Assembly (NCBI GenBank): GCA_021779655.1
Contig: JAJYAF010000186.1
Span: 1-5,419 of the forward strand
Length of the DNA: 5,419 bases
Direction: 5' to 3'
Origin: Pseudomonadota bacterium
Lineage (GTDB): Bacteria; Pseudomonadota; Alphaproteobacteria; Acetobacterales; Acetobacteraceae
Shown here piece by piece: positions 5,167 to 5,419 of this stretch. The notes under the pieces were generated by a model. The model did not search any database and was not told the DNA's origin. It worked only from the letters and a program-made list of their open reading frames with translations. Position numbers and translations under genes: made by a program. Numbering within the stretch: position 1 is the stretch's first letter; every line of letters begins with the position of its first letter.

Positions 5167-5419
5167 TTATTGCAGCGTCGATGTCGTGGCAGCGCGATGA
5201 CATGGGAGATCAAGCCTGTTGCGTATCATGTCAGTCCGCAGCAGCAAGCCCGCGATCTTTTTGGGTGGCACTGCCTCGGCGAACACGTGGCCTTGCACCT
5301 CCGTGAAATTCGCCGCCACCACTTGGGCGAGCTGTTCCGGCGTCTCAACGCCTTCCGCAAGCGCATCGATATGCAGCGCCTTGCAGAGCGCTCCGATCGC
5401 CCGGATGATTTCAGATCGG
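5167..5419 (-). CDS. EAL-domain protein, C-terminal end (cyclic-di-GMP phosphodiesterase type), cut by right edge
   Basis: 84 codons of the C-terminus, stop TAA at 5169-5167; the rest lies beyond the right edge. The segment holds the last strands of an EAL domain: AEGVET (5358-5341), whose first Glu is a catalytic/metal-site residue in active EAL enzymes, followed by PEQL, then VQGHVF (the QG motif, Gln codon at 5295) and a final amphipathic helix. EAL domains hydrolyse c-di-GMP to pGpG. The usual QGYxFxxPxP here reads QGHVFAEAVPP, losing the first proline, a modest divergence outside the catalytic residues. The tail after the domain is about 25 residues. Whether the protein also has GGDEF, PAS or membrane parts, and whether it keeps the EAL and DDFGTG motifs, cannot be seen. 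It converges on the alcohol dehydrogenase gene and is probably unrelated to it. Confidence 0.88.
   Translation of the reverse strand, partial: RSEIIRAIGALCKALHIDALAEGVETPEQLAQVVAANFTEVQGHVFAEAVPPKKIAGLLLRTDMIRNRLDLPCHRAATTSTLQ

Overview
The window reads as chromosomal DNA of a GC-rich Gram-negative bacterium, most likely an alphaproteobacterium. The support is a ScfR/RamB-type regulator, a CBS protein with the WWL linker, a compact Zn alcohol dehydrogenase and an EAL protein. A Rhodospirillales or Acetobacteraceae host is only a guess. No rRNA, tRNA, CRISPR array, insertion sequence or phage gene is visible. The genes share similar codon use, so nothing marks a recent import.

Left part (1-1530). 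A ScfR-family regulator (short-chain acyl-CoA type XRE regulator) runs leftward from 1155 and leaves the window unfinished. Opposite it, a 68-codon gene of unknown function runs rightward from 1324. The 168 bp between them carry at least four inverted repeats built on TGTAAA/TTTACA. Two of these overlap a near-consensus sigma70 promoter that would start the regulator's transcript almost on its ATG, so the mRNA is predicted to be leaderless. The layout suggests an autoregulated divergent pair in which the small gene is a target.

Middle (1527-3418). A DeoR/GlpR-family regulator (leftward, 1527-2330) meets the small gene tail to tail, their stop codons sharing the four bases CTAG. It diverges from a 224-residue TIM-barrel protein (2744-3418) of the ribulose-phosphate-binding (HisA/NanE/TrpF-like) kind with no known function. 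The 413-bp gap between them holds several short palindromes and a repeated CAACACATGG, which are operator candidates. The DeoR protein probably senses a phosphorylated metabolite, and the barrel enzyme is its likeliest local target.

Right part (3555-5419). A two-CBS-domain protein and a zinc-dependent alcohol dehydrogenase lie 6 bp apart (3 bp if a GTG start is used) and are almost surely one operon. An adenylate-sensing protein paired with an alcohol/aldehyde redox enzyme suggests a redox or energy-stress role, which is inference. After a short gap comes the C-terminal end of a leftward EAL-domain protein (cyclic-di-GMP phosphodiesterase type), cut by the right edge.

No clearly novel multi-gene system is present. 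The points most worth a second look are the operator array with the leaderless regulator, the unknown 68-residue protein under it, and the uncharacterised barrel enzyme with its DeoR partner.
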